From Actinomycetes bacterium (lineage in GTDB: Bacteria; Actinomycetota; Actinomycetes; JAHEKZ01): 52,287 nucleotides of DNA. This document shows positions 16,250 through 24,346 of this stretch, piece after piece (positions within the stretch are counted from its first letter, which is position 1; each line of letters starts with the position of its first letter). The stretch lies in contig JAJAYZ010000068.1 in NCBI GenBank assembly GCA_027118455.1, forward strand, positions 1 through 52,287, read 5' to 3'. The notes beneath the pieces are model-generated. The model was not told where the DNA came from. It saw only the letters and a list, made by a program, of their open reading frames with translations, and did not search any database. The translations under genes were made by a program, and so were the position numbers.

Positions 16250-17509
16250 CTACCCCACGTCCCGGGTAGTGAGTTCGTCGTAGGTCTCCCGACGTACGAC
16301 GAGCTTGGCCGAACCGTCGCGCACAAAGACCACTGGTGGGCGCAGAGCGCCGTTGTAGTTGTTCAAGAGCGTGTACGTGTACGCGCCAGTGACGGGCACG
16401 GCGATGACGTCATCGATCACCGGATTGCGCAGTGGCAGGTCGGACGCGAACAGGTCGCCCGACTCGCACTGCCGGCCGACCAGCTCAACCGGACTACCAC
16501 CATCGGGACGGTCGGCGAGTACGGCGTCGAACCGGGTGCCGACGTAGGTGGACGCCTCGAGATTGTCGGCGATCCCGCCATCGACAGCAACAAAGGTCGG
16601 GGCCCCTCGCTTGACGGTGACCACGCGATAGAGGGTCACCGCCGACTGGGCCACCAGCGAGCGACCGGGTTCGATCCAGAGCTCGGCGGCCTCGGGAAGG
16701 TGCGTGGACGCGGCCTCGGTGATGGTGTCGAGGTACTCGTCAACGGTGGGGGCCCTGTTGGTTCGGTGGTAACGGACGCCGAGCCCACCGCCCACGTCGT
16801 AGACATCAAAGGTGCCGAGGTCAGCAACCGCTGCCACTGCCTCAGCGAAGGCGGCAACCGTCAGGATCTGTGAGCCGATGTGCAAGTGGATCCCGCGAAG
16901 GTTGAACCTGACGCTGGACTGCATATGGGCGATAGCTCGGCGTGCCTCGTCCAAGGGCAGACCGAACTTGGAGCCGTGATGTCCGGTCGATATCGCGGCC
17001 ATCGTGGGGGCATCGACGCCGGGGATCACTCGGAGCAGCACTGACTGAGTCGGGCCATCGATTCGTTCGATGCGGCTGATGTCATCCCACCCGTCGATGA
17101 CCACGGTCCCGACACCGGTCTCGACAGCGAGCCCCAGCTCGTGGTCAGTCTTGGCGTTCCCGTGCAGGACGATCTGGCCAGCAGGCACGTCAGCTTTCAG
17201 CGCTGTGATCAGCTCACCGGCTCCAGCCACGTCGATGTGCAGCCCCTCCTCTGCCATGACGCGGTAGATCGCGGTACACGGAAACGACTTGGAGGCGAAC
17301 GCCACGTCTGAGCCGGGACGTCGTTGGCTCAGACCCTCAGTGAACTCTCGAGCGCGCTGCCGGAGTGCCGCTTCGTCGACGATCTGCACCGGCGTTGCGA
17401 ACTCATCGGCCAGCACCGAGAGTCTCACGCCACCAATGGTGAGTGCGCCATCGGTGTCAACCGCGGTGGACGTCGGGAAGAGGGAGAGTAGGGAGGGGTC
17501 GATGGTCAT
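16250..17509 (-). CDS. lysA: Diaminopimelate decarboxylase
   Basis: A 419-residue fold-type III PLP enzyme converting meso-diaminopimelate to L-lysine. The PLP lysine is K74 in AFASKSFPC. HLHIGSQ, YDVGGGLGVRY and EPGRSLVAQSAV are the other family motifs, and CESGD (in GRQCESGDLF) gives the active-site Cys from the partner subunit. Its ATG overlaps the TGA of the small upstream gene by one base (TGATG on the minus strand). The usual actinobacterial neighbours argS and hom are absent here. It is tail-to-tail with the secreted protein gene. Confidence 0.93.
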   Translation of the reverse strand: MTIDPSLLSLFPTSTAVDTDGALTIGGVRLSVLADEFATPVQIVDEAALRQRAREFTEGLSQRRPGSDVAFASKSFPCTAIYRVMAEEGLHIDVAGAGELITALKADVPAGQIVLHGNAKTDHELGLAVETGVGTVVIDGWDDISRIERIDGPTQSVLLRVIPGVDAPTMAAISTGHHGSKFGLPLDEARRAIAHMQSSVRFNLRGIHLHIGSQILTVAAFAEAVAAVADLGTFDVYDVGGGLGVRYHRTNRAPTVDEYLDTITEAASTHLPEAAELWIEPGRSLVAQSAVTLYRVVTVKRGAPTFVAVDGGIADNLEASTYVGTRFDAVLADRPDGGSPVELVGRQCESGDLFASDLPLRNPVIDDVIAVPVTGAYTYTLLNNYNGALRPPVVFVRDGSAKLVVRRETYDELTTRDVG

Positions 17510-17829
17510 CAGGCGACTCCGACTGACGCGTCTTTAGGGGCGCGTCCACCGATGAGCCAGACCACCAGCTCCTCGGTGCGGTTGACCAGCTCAAGGTGCC
17601 CTCCGGACATGGTGACGACGAGAGCTCCTCGAACATGACGGGCGAGCCGTCGTCGGTGGGCCGGTGGCACCAGGGTGTTCGCACCCGCCAGCGACCAGGT
17701 GAACTCGTCGACGTAGCCCTGGGTCCTCCCGGCGAGCCATTCGTCCCGGGGTAGTCCGGCAGCGCCGAGGGGGGCCACCCTGGGGTCGGGCACGGCCGCA
17801 CCGCCGCTCGACCATGTCTGTCGGCTCAT
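17509..17829 (-). CDS. Small hypothetical protein coupled to lysA
   Basis: A protein of 106 residues starting MSRQTWSSGGAAVPDP. It has a mixed alpha/beta pattern with one basic patch (PPAHRRRLARHVRG) and the strands ALVVTMSG and LVVWLIGG near the end. I do not recognise a family. Its stop overlaps the lysA start by one base, so it is the first gene of a two-gene unit with lysA. It is divergent from the acyl-CoA dehydrogenase gene with 96 bases between the starts. Confidence 0.6.
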   Translation of the reverse strand: MSRQTWSSGGAAVPDPRVAPLGAAGLPRDEWLAGRTQGYVDEFTWSLAGANTLVPPAHRRRLARHVRGALVVTMSGGHLELVNRTEELVVWLIGGRAPKDASVGVA

Positions 17830-17925
17830 GTCGGGGAGCGTACCCGCGGGTAGGTCGGGTGTGGATACGATCGAAACTCGACGGCAGGCGTCCCCGCCGC
17901 CGTACGTGATGCAAAGGAGTGCGGC

Positions 17926-19125
17926 ATGGGCCGTCTCGCCCAGACTGAGGGTCTCACCGACGTCCAGCAGGAGATCCTGGCTGCTGTCCGCGAGTTCGTC
18001 GACAACGAGATCATCCCCGTCGCCAACACGCTGGAGCACGCCGACGAGTACCCCACCAAGATCGTCGAGCAGATGCAGGAGATGGGGATCTTCGGCTTGA
18101 TGATCCCCGAGGAGTACGGCGGGATCGGTGAGTCCCTGCTGACGTACGCGCTCGTCGTTGAGGAGATCGCGCGCGGCTGGATGAGCGTGAGCGGCATCAT
18201 CAACACCCACTTCATCATCGCTTACATGCTGCTGCAGCACGGTACCGACGAGCAGAAACAGAAGTACCTGCCGAAGATGGCCACCGGTGAGGTGCGCGGC
18301 GCTTTCTCGATGTCTGAGCCGGGGTGCGGGTCGGACGTCGCGGCCATCACGTCGCGAGCGACTCGCCGCGAGGATGGGTCCTTCGTTCTCAACGGTCAGA
18401 AGATGTGGCTGACCAACGGCGGTTCGTCAACGCTCGTCGCGGTATTGATGAAGACCGACGAGGGCGCCGACAGCGTCTACCGGAACATGACGACGTTCCT
18501 TATTGAGAAGGAGTCAGGCTTCGGCGAGGTGCGGCCGGGGCTCACCATCCCGGGCAAGATCGACAAGATGGGCTACAAGGGCGTCGATACCACCGAACTC
18601 GTGATGGACGGTTTGGAGCTCGCAGCTGAGGACGTCCTCGGCGGTGAGACCGGTCGCGGGTTCTACCAGATGATGGACGGAGTCGAGGTCGGTCGCGTCA
18701 ACGTCGCGGCCCGCGCCTGCGGGCTTGCTCAGCGTGCGTTCGAGCTCGGCATCGACTACGCCCAGCAGCGCGAGACGTTCGGCAAGCAGATCGCCCAGCA
18801 CCAGGCGGTGATGTTCCGGCTGGCCGACATGGCCACCAAGGTCGAGTCGGCGCACCAGATGATGATCATGGCTGCCCGTAAGAAGGACTCTGGCGAACGC
18901 AACGACCTTGAGGCTGGCATGGCCAAATACCTGGCCAGCGAGCTCTGCCGCGACGTCGTCGAGGACTCATTCCGCATCCATGGCGGCTATGGGTACTCCA
19001 AGGAGTACGAGATCGAGCGCCTCTACCGCGAGGCTCCGATGCTGCTCATTGGCGAGGGAACCGCTGACATCCAGCGGATGATCATCGGTCGCCGACTCCT
19101 CGAGGACTACAAGCGCCGCGCTTAG
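17926..19125 (+). CDS. Acyl-CoA dehydrogenase
   Basis: A 399-residue flavin-dependent acyl-CoA dehydrogenase, which introduces a 2,3-double bond into an acyl-CoA. Motifs: FSMSEPGCGSDVAAI (FAD/substrate region), KMWLTNGG, RVNVAARACGLAQRAFE, and the C-terminal GEGTADIQR with the probable catalytic base E377. FRIHGGYGYSKEYEIERLYRE is the usual signature near it. The length fits short- or branched-chain enzymes and not the longer methylsuccinyl-CoA dehydrogenase. AAAGGAG lies before the ATG. The following YflT-like and MaoC genes are on the same strand with short gaps, probably one operon. Confidence 0.93.
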   Translation: MGRLAQTEGLTDVQQEILAAVREFVDNEIIPVANTLEHADEYPTKIVEQMQEMGIFGLMIPEEYGGIGESLLTYALVVEEIARGWMSVSGIINTHFIIAYMLLQHGTDEQKQKYLPKMATGEVRGAFSMSEPGCGSDVAAITSRATRREDGSFVLNGQKMWLTNGGSSTLVAVLMKTDEGADSVYRNMTTFLIEKESGFGEVRPGLTIPGKIDKMGYKGVDTTELVMDGLELAAEDVLGGETGRGFYQMMDGVEVGRVNVAARACGLAQRAFELGIDYAQQRETFGKQIAQHQAVMFRLADMATKVESAHQMMIMAARKKDSGERNDLEAGMAKYLASELCRDVVEDSFRIHGGYGYSKEYEIERLYREAPMLLIGEGTADIQRMIIGRRLLEDYKRRA

Positions 19126-19137
19126 GACAGGAGAGCC

Positions 19138-19602
19138 ATGACTGAGATCGAGCGAATTGTCATCCGTGAGTGCGTTTCGTACAAGGAGGCGCAGCAGGCC
19201 GTCGACTTCCTGTCCGACCATGAGATCGAGGTATCCGGCATTCAGATCGTCGGCACCGGCCTTCGCATGGTCGAAACGGTCACCGGAAGGATGTCCTACG
19301 GCCGTGCGGCTGGGGCTGGAATGGTCAGTGGCGCGTGGTTTGGGCTGTTGGTCGGAATGTTGTTGGGCTTGTTCGCCAACCCTGACCAAGACCCGAGCTG
19401 GACAACGCTTCTGCTGCTCGGCGTCCTTTGGGGTGCGATGTTCGGGATCGTCTACGGCCTGATCGTGCACGCCGCTACGAGGGGACGCCGAGACTTCAGC
19501 TCGCGCAGCAAGATGGAAGCATCCCAGTACGAGGTGACGTGCCCGGTACCCGTCTCCGGCAAGGCGCGTCAGAAACTGGCCGAGATGCCCACCGCCACCT
19601 GA
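19138..19602 (+). CDS. YflT-like general stress domain membrane protein
   Basis: A 154-residue protein. Residues 6-40 (IVIRECVSYKEAQQAVDFLSD) match the GSP17M/YflT-type general stress domain. A Gly-rich double membrane hairpin follows (AGAGMVSGAWFGLLVGMLLGLF and TLLLLGVLWGAMFGIVYGLIV), then a short charged tail. AGGAG lies just before the ATG, 12 bases after the dehydrogenase stop. The function is unknown. Its place between two catabolic enzyme genes is a little odd for a stress-type protein. Confidence 0.8.
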   Translation: MTEIERIVIRECVSYKEAQQAVDFLSDHEIEVSGIQIVGTGLRMVETVTGRMSYGRAAGAGMVSGAWFGLLVGMLLGLFANPDQDPSWTTLLLLGVLWGAMFGIVYGLIVHAATRGRRDFSSRSKMEASQYEVTCPVPVSGKARQKLAEMPTAT

Positions 19603-19635
19603 TCAGCATCGCTGTCGGACGACACAAGGAGTGAC

Positions 19636-20142
19636 ATGCAGTTCGGTCGTTACTACGAGGAGTTTGAGGTCGGCGCGGTCTACAAGCACTGGCCAGGTAA
19701 GACGGTCACGGAGTACGACGACCATCTTTTCTGCCTGCTCACCATGAACCACCATCCGTTGCACATGGATGCTAACTACGCCGAGAAGACCACCGACTTC
19801 GGCAAGAATGTCGTCGTCGGCAATTATGTCTACTCCCTGCTGTTAGGGATGTCGGTGCCCGATGTCAGCGGTAAGGCCATCGCCAACCTCGAGGTGGAGT
19901 CGCTTCGCCATGTGGCCCCGACCTTCCACGGAGACACGATCTACGGCGAGTCCCGGGTGCTGGACAAGGTGGAGTCGAAGTCGAAGGACGACCGGGGGAT
20001 CGTGCACGTTGAGACGATCGGTTACAACCAGGACGGCACCATCGTGTGCATCTTCCGCCGCAAGGTGATGGTGCCCAAACAGGTCTACGGGGATGCCCGC
20101 GGTGTGGAGCAGCCCGGACGTCCTGAGCCCACAGCACGTTGA
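19636..20142 (+). CDS. MaoC-like hot-dog dehydratase/hydratase
   Basis: A 168-residue single hot-dog protein. The hydratase 2 motif is clear: TMNHHPLHMDANYAEKTTDFG carries the conserved Asp/His of (R)-specific enoyl-CoA hydratases. AAGGAG precedes the ATG. It probably adds water to an unsaturated CoA ester formed by the dehydrogenase in the same operon. The mycobacterial homologue Rv2499c sits with an acyl-CoA dehydrogenase and a CitE-like lyase, which suggests itaconyl-, mesaconyl- or methylglutaconyl-type substrates; this is inference. Confidence 0.88.
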   Translation: MQFGRYYEEFEVGAVYKHWPGKTVTEYDDHLFCLLTMNHHPLHMDANYAEKTTDFGKNVVVGNYVYSLLLGMSVPDVSGKAIANLEVESLRHVAPTFHGDTIYGESRVLDKVESKSKDDRGIVHVETIGYNQDGTIVCIFRRKVMVPKQVYGDARGVEQPGRPEPTAR

Positions 20143-20200
20143 CGCCGGCTTCGGGACACCATGACCCATTCATCGTTCCGGGCAGTGGAACACTAGCCTT

Positions 20201-20280
20201 GACCTCGTAAGGTCGGCTGGACAGCGGGTTCACCATCTTGGACGCTTGTCCAGGGCGCTGGCATCACCACGCGCTGTCCA
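20201..20280 (+). promoter_or_regulatory. Leader rich in inverted repeats upstream of the corrinoid operon
   Basis: The 187-base gap before the corrinoid gene holds three inverted repeats: GACCT-cgta-AGGTC (20201-20214), TGGAC-gctt-GTCCA (20239-20252) and, enclosing the second, TGGACAGCG (20218-20226) with CGCTGTCCA (20272-20280), all perfect. No B12 box, SAM or glycine riboswitch motif was recognised. It could be a set of operators with TGGAC half-sites or a folded RNA leader. The ribosome site of the gene (GGAGG, 20316-20320) lies downstream of it. Confidence 0.5.
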
Positions 20281-20329
20281 ACCGCTGCACTCGACACATC
20301 ACGCATGGCACGCCTGGAGGCCGAACAGC

Positions 20330-20965
20330 ATGACGCCTGAGGAGATTTTGAAGGGTCTGTTTGATGAGACGTTGGTGGGGAATGCTCCTGCGGTGTTAGA
20401 GCTGACCAACGCTGGGCTTGGGATGGGGATGGGTCCTGAGACGTTGTTGTTCGAGGCGTTGATTCCTTCGTTGGAGGAGGTCGGTGCCCGGTTTGAGCGG
20501 GGTGACTTCTTCGTTCCGGAGATGTTGATCGCTGGTCGGGCGATGTCGGGGGCGTTGGAGGTGTTGCGGCCGTTGTTGGCTGCGACCGGCGCTCAGACGG
20601 TTGGCAAGTTCTTGATGGGGACGGTCAAGGGTGATGTCCATGACATCGGGAAGAACTTGGTCAACATCATGTTGGAGGGTGCTGGGTTTGAGGTGATCGA
20701 TTTGGGGGTGCAGGTGGCTCCGGAGAAGTTCGTCGCCGCGATCGAGGAGCACTCTCCTGACATTGTGGGGTTCAGCGCGTTCTTGACAACGACGATGCCG
20801 ATGTTCAAGGCGAACATCAATGCGCTGGAGAAGGCGGGGCTGCGCGACAAGGTGATCGTGATGGTCGGGGGTGCTCCGGTGACTCAGGAGTACGCCAATG
20901 CCTCCACCGCCGTCCGCCGCGCCAAAGAACTCCTCCAAAAGCGATGCAGCATGGTCAACGCCTGA
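20330..20965 (+). CDS. Corrinoid (B12-binding) methyl-carrier protein, MttC/MtgC type, with apparent C-terminal deletion
   Basis: A 211-residue methyl-corrinoid carrier. Residues 1-90 are the four-helix cap. From 91 the Rossmann-like B12 domain carries GDVHDIGKN with the cobalt-ligand His104 (DxHxxG) and MVGGAPVT near 178-185. The family normally continues with about a dozen residues of the IGADGYA type (last beta strand) before the final AVRRAKELL helix; here EYA runs straight into NASTAV, so that strand seems deleted. Codons up to about 20893 favour T/G-ending forms (TTG, GGG, GGT), then switch abruptly to C-ending ones, so the gene looks mosaic. ATG 20330 follows GGAGG by 9 bases. Its stop overlaps metF by one base. 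Confidence 0.85.
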   Translation: MTPEEILKGLFDETLVGNAPAVLELTNAGLGMGMGPETLLFEALIPSLEEVGARFERGDFFVPEMLIAGRAMSGALEVLRPLLAATGAQTVGKFLMGTVKGDVHDIGKNLVNIMLEGAGFEVIDLGVQVAPEKFVAAIEEHSPDIVGFSAFLTTTMPMFKANINALEKAGLRDKVIVMVGGAPVTQEYANASTAVRRAKELLQKRCSMVNA

Positions 20966-21882
20966 TGACCCTGCAGTCTCTGCTCGAATCCGGAGCACGT
21001 CCGGTCATCACTGCCGAGCTCCCATCGGTGGATGGCCAAGGGCTGGAGAAGGTGCACCGACTTCTCGAGTCGATCGCCCCCCACGTTGATGCCATTAACG
21101 CTACTGACAACCCAGCGGCGCATGCGCACGCATCGAACGTGTCAATCGCCATCGCCATTCAGCAGGCCGGGGCCGAGCCGATCATGCAGGTGGTCTGCCG
21201 CGACAAGAACCGCATCGCGATCCAGGCCGACATCGTCGGCGCCTCCATGTTCGGCGTCCGCAACATCTGTGCGCTGACCGGAGATGACGTCACGGCAGGC
21301 GACGAGCCTGAGGCCCGCCGGGTGTTCGACCTCGACGGCCCGCAGCTCATCAGCGTCGCGACCGGCTTGGCGCAGGGCCACTACGTGTCTGGTCGCACGA
21401 TCGATCCGGCTCCAGACCTCTTCGTCGGTGCCGTCGAGAATCCATTCGCGCCGCCGATCCCGTACCGGATTGAGCGCGCCAAGATCAAGAGTGATGCCGG
21501 TGCTCAATTCCTCCAGCTGCAGATTGGCTACCAGCCCGATCGCCTCGAAGCGTTCGTTGCCGGCTGCGTCGAGAACGGCGTCACGCAGAAGACGGCGCTC
21601 CTTCCGACGCTTGTTCTTGTCAAACGCGCTGGGGCACTGCGCTTCATGGACCGCGAGGTCCCTGGGATCAGCGTTCCCGCTGAGGTCATCGATCGAGTCG
21701 CCAACGCCGAAGACGAGGCCGAGGAGGCCTACCAACACACCCTGGAGCAGGCACGCCTTGCCCTCTCGCTGCCGGGGGTGGCCGGACTCCACCTCACTGA
21801 CTTCCGGCACGATGGCAGCATTGGTCGGCTCGTTGCCGAACTCGGTGTGCGCGATGGCGCTGCCCAGCAGGACGCCTCGTGA
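20965..21882 (+). CDS. Methylenetetrahydrofolate reductase family protein
   Basis: A 305-residue TIM-barrel protein of the MetF family: PVITAELPS at the start, DAINATDNP, and NICALTGDDVTAGDEPEA, the flavin/folate loop. Later PFAPPIPYRIERAKIKSDAGAQFLQLQ corresponds to the conserved K-x-x-A-G-A-x-F segment. In a corrinoid operon it probably oxidises methyl-THF, made when the corrinoid protein hands its methyl group to THF, to methylene-THF; this direction is inferred from context. ATG overlaps the corrinoid stop (TGATG) and its own stop overlaps the next start (GTGA). Confidence 0.88.
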   Translation: MTLQSLLESGARPVITAELPSVDGQGLEKVHRLLESIAPHVDAINATDNPAAHAHASNVSIAIAIQQAGAEPIMQVVCRDKNRIAIQADIVGASMFGVRNICALTGDDVTAGDEPEARRVFDLDGPQLISVATGLAQGHYVSGRTIDPAPDLFVGAVENPFAPPIPYRIERAKIKSDAGAQFLQLQIGYQPDRLEAFVAGCVENGVTQKTALLPTLVLVKRAGALRFMDREVPGISVPAEVIDRVANAEDEAEEAYQHTLEQARLALSLPGVAGLHLTDFRHDGSIGRLVAELGVRDGAAQQDAS

Positions 21883-23726
21883 CGGACGAGCAGGGCGTCC
21901 CAGAGCGCGTCCGGATCCGCTTCACCCCCTCCGACAAAGAGGTTCGCGTTCCGACGGGAGTTCCGATCTTCGACGCCGCCAGTTGGAACGGCATCGCCAT
22001 CGACTCGACCTGCGGCGGTCACGGCACATGCAAGAAGTGCAAGGTCCAGATCCTCGAAGGCAGTATCCCGGTGCAGAGCCTTGACCGACGTGCGTTCTCG
22101 CAGGATCAGCTCGACGACGGTTGGCGTCTAGCATGCGTGGCAAGGGCCACCGGTGACCTCCTGGTCGACGTGCCACCGATGACCACCCGACCCAAGGCAG
22201 CAACCTTCGGGGTCGGACGCCAAGTGATCCTGCGCCCCGCGGTGCAGAAGAGGTTTGTTGAGCTCACCGAACCAACGCTGACCGATCAGCGCACCGACTC
22301 GCAGCGGGTTTTCGACGAGCTCGACGACCTCGAGCTCACCGTCGACCTCGATGTGTACCGCACTCTCGGGCAGACGCTGCGAGAGTCGGACTTCAAGGTC
22401 ACCGCCGTCGTTGTCGACGACCGACTGATTGCGGTCGAACCGGGCGACACCACGTCGCGCTCATTCGGGCTCGCCTTTGACCTGGGGACGACGACCGTTG
22501 TCGCCAACCTCATGGACATCACCACCGGTACCCCGGCTGCCGTGACGTCCATGCTCAACAAGCAGCAGCCCTATGGTGCTGACGTCATTGCACGTATCAG
22601 CGCGACGATGCTGAACGCTGATGCCCTCGGACACCTCCAGCAGCTGGCCCACGAGACTCTCGACACGCTGGCCAAAGAAGCCTGCGCCGAGGCGGGTGTG
22701 GAGGCCAACGAGATCTACGAAGTTGCACTGGCCGGCAACGCAACGATGGTTCAACTGGCATTGGGCGTGAATCCTGAACCGCTGGGCGTCGCGCCGTTCA
22801 TCCTCGCTGCCCGGCAGTTCGAGAACGTGATGGCGTCCGATCTCGGCGTGACGGCCCACCCTCGTGCGAGAGCCGTCGTTGTCCCGGCGCTCGGCGCCTA
22901 TGTTGGCGGCGACATCATTGCGGGTGCCTTGGCGTCCGGCATGGACCGCGACAAGCGGTTGCGGCTCTTCATCGATATCGGCACCAACTGCGAGATCGTG
23001 ATTGCCGACGGGGAGCGCATCATGGCGACCGCGGCCCCGGCTGGCCCGGCATTCGAGGCGGCCTCCATACGGTGCGGAATGCGTGCAGCACCCGGTGCGA
23101 TCGAGGTCGTGAAAGTCACTGACGGAGACCTCGAACTGCAGGTGATAGGCGACGAACCAGCGGTCGGCGTCTGCGGGTCGGGGCTGGTCGATGCGGTGGC
23201 CGAGCTGGTGCGGGTTGGCGTCATCGATCCTTCCGGTCGATTCGTCGACCGCGACACAGTGATGGAGACGCATCCGCACCTTGCCGAGCGGATGACCCTG
23301 TTCGGCGAGGAGAAGGTGTTCGTGCTCGCTGAGCCAACAAGCCCCGATGGCGACCCGGTCGTCCTCAGCCAGCGAGACGTCCGCGAGCTGCAGTTCGCCA
23401 AGGCAGCCATCGCCACAGGCTGGAGCCTGCTCTTCGAGGACTTCGGCATCGAGGAGCACGACATCCAGCAGGTGCTGCTGGCTGGGTCGTTCGGCACCTA
23501 CCTGTCGGCGGCCAGCGCCGTTCGCATCGGGCTGGTGCCGAAGATCCCGGTGCTTCGGATCGTCAGTGCCGGAAACGTGGCTGGCGAGGGCGCCAAGATG
23601 GTCCTGCTCTCGGCCGCCGAACGCCATGGCGTGACGACGCTCCTGAGCGAGATCAAATATGTCGAGCTCTCCGACCGCACCGACTTCCAGGACCGCTTCA
23701 TCGACCAGCTGGCTTTCCCGACGTGA
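21879..23726 (+). CDS. Reductive activator of corrinoid proteins: [2Fe-2S] ferredoxin plus ASKHA (DUF4445) domain
   Basis: A 615-residue activator. The N-terminal ferredoxin domain holds a [2Fe-2S] set C45, C51, C54 and C86 (TCGGHGTCKKC and ACVA). A linker domain follows, and then the ASKHA ATPase-like fold from about 198 (FDLGTTTVVA, D201) with a second phosphate motif near DIGTNCEIV and VCGSGLVDAV. The family uses ATP to push electrons at low potential into cob(II)alamin, restoring the active cob(I) state. Overlaps of 4 bases (GTGA) at both ends tie it to metF and DUF1638. The activation partner is most probably the corrinoid protein two genes upstream. Confidence 0.92.
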   Translation: MTDEQGVPERVRIRFTPSDKEVRVPTGVPIFDAASWNGIAIDSTCGGHGTCKKCKVQILEGSIPVQSLDRRAFSQDQLDDGWRLACVARATGDLLVDVPPMTTRPKAATFGVGRQVILRPAVQKRFVELTEPTLTDQRTDSQRVFDELDDLELTVDLDVYRTLGQTLRESDFKVTAVVVDDRLIAVEPGDTTSRSFGLAFDLGTTTVVANLMDITTGTPAAVTSMLNKQQPYGADVIARISATMLNADALGHLQQLAHETLDTLAKEACAEAGVEANEIYEVALAGNATMVQLALGVNPEPLGVAPFILAARQFENVMASDLGVTAHPRARAVVVPALGAYVGGDIIAGALASGMDRDKRLRLFIDIGTNCEIVIADGERIMATAAPAGPAFEAASIRCGMRAAPGAIEVVKVTDGDLELQVIGDEPAVGVCGSGLVDAVAELVRVGVIDPSGRFVDRDTVMETHPHLAERMTLFGEEKVFVLAEPTSPDGDPVVLSQRDVRELQFAKAAIATGWSLLFEDFGIEEHDIQQVLLAGSFGTYLSAASAVRIGLVPKIPVLRIVSAGNVAGEGAKMVLLSAAERHGVTTLLSEIKYVELSDRTDFQDRFIDQLAFPT

Positions 23727-24346
23727 GGACGGCCGGCGCCACGGTCGGGGTCATCGCCTGCGGAGCGCTAGCGACCGACATCGGTGAGATCGTGGCCCGG
23801 CGGCAGTGGCCGGTCGACGTGCACCCCCTGCCTCCGCTGCTGCACAACCACCCCAAGCGGATTGCCCCAGAGGTGGAGCGAACGATCGCCGAAGTCAAGG
23901 AGCGTTACGACCGTGTTGTGATCGCCTACGCCGACTGCGGAACCTACGGTGCACTCGACGAAGTCTGTGAGCGCTACGACATCCCGCGGCTGGCTGGCTC
24001 AGACTGTTACGCCGTCTACGCAGGGGCTGAGCAGTACCAGGCGCTACTGGCGCAAGAGCCGGGCACCTACCTGCTGACCGACTATCTTGCCGCCTCCTTT
24101 CAACGCAGTGTCATCGTTGAACTAGGCCTCGACAAATACCCGGAGCTCCGTGACGACTACTTCCGGCACTACACGCGCGTCGTGTGGCTAACGCAGCGTC
24201 GCACGCCGCTCCTGGAGGATGCGGCCGAACGGGCTGCGACGTCGATTGGACTGCCCCTCGAGGTGATCGATGTTGGAGTCAACGGGCTTGAGCATGCGCT
24301 TCTGCCCCTGGTGACCGGTGCTTCCGGCGGTCACGTCCCCACATAG
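23723..24346 (+). CDS. DUF1638 protein of corrinoid operons
   Basis: A 207-residue soluble protein of the DUF1638 family. Visible motifs are VIACGALATDI, HNHPKRIAPEVERTI, VIAYADCGTYGALD, and LAGSDCYAVYAG, with Cys and His residues that could hold a metal or cofactor. The family is regularly found with corrinoid methyltransferases and their activators, but its reaction is not established as far as I know. Start GTG overlaps the TGA of the activator by 4 bases; it is the last gene of the operon, and its end overlaps the convergent hydrolase by 16 bases. Confidence 0.85.
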   Translation: MRTAGATVGVIACGALATDIGEIVARRQWPVDVHPLPPLLHNHPKRIAPEVERTIAEVKERYDRVVIAYADCGTYGALDEVCERYDIPRLAGSDCYAVYAGAEQYQALLAQEPGTYLLTDYLAASFQRSVIVELGLDKYPELRDDYFRHYTRVVWLTQRRTPLLEDAAERAATSIGLPLEVIDVGVNGLEHALLPLVTGASGGHVPT

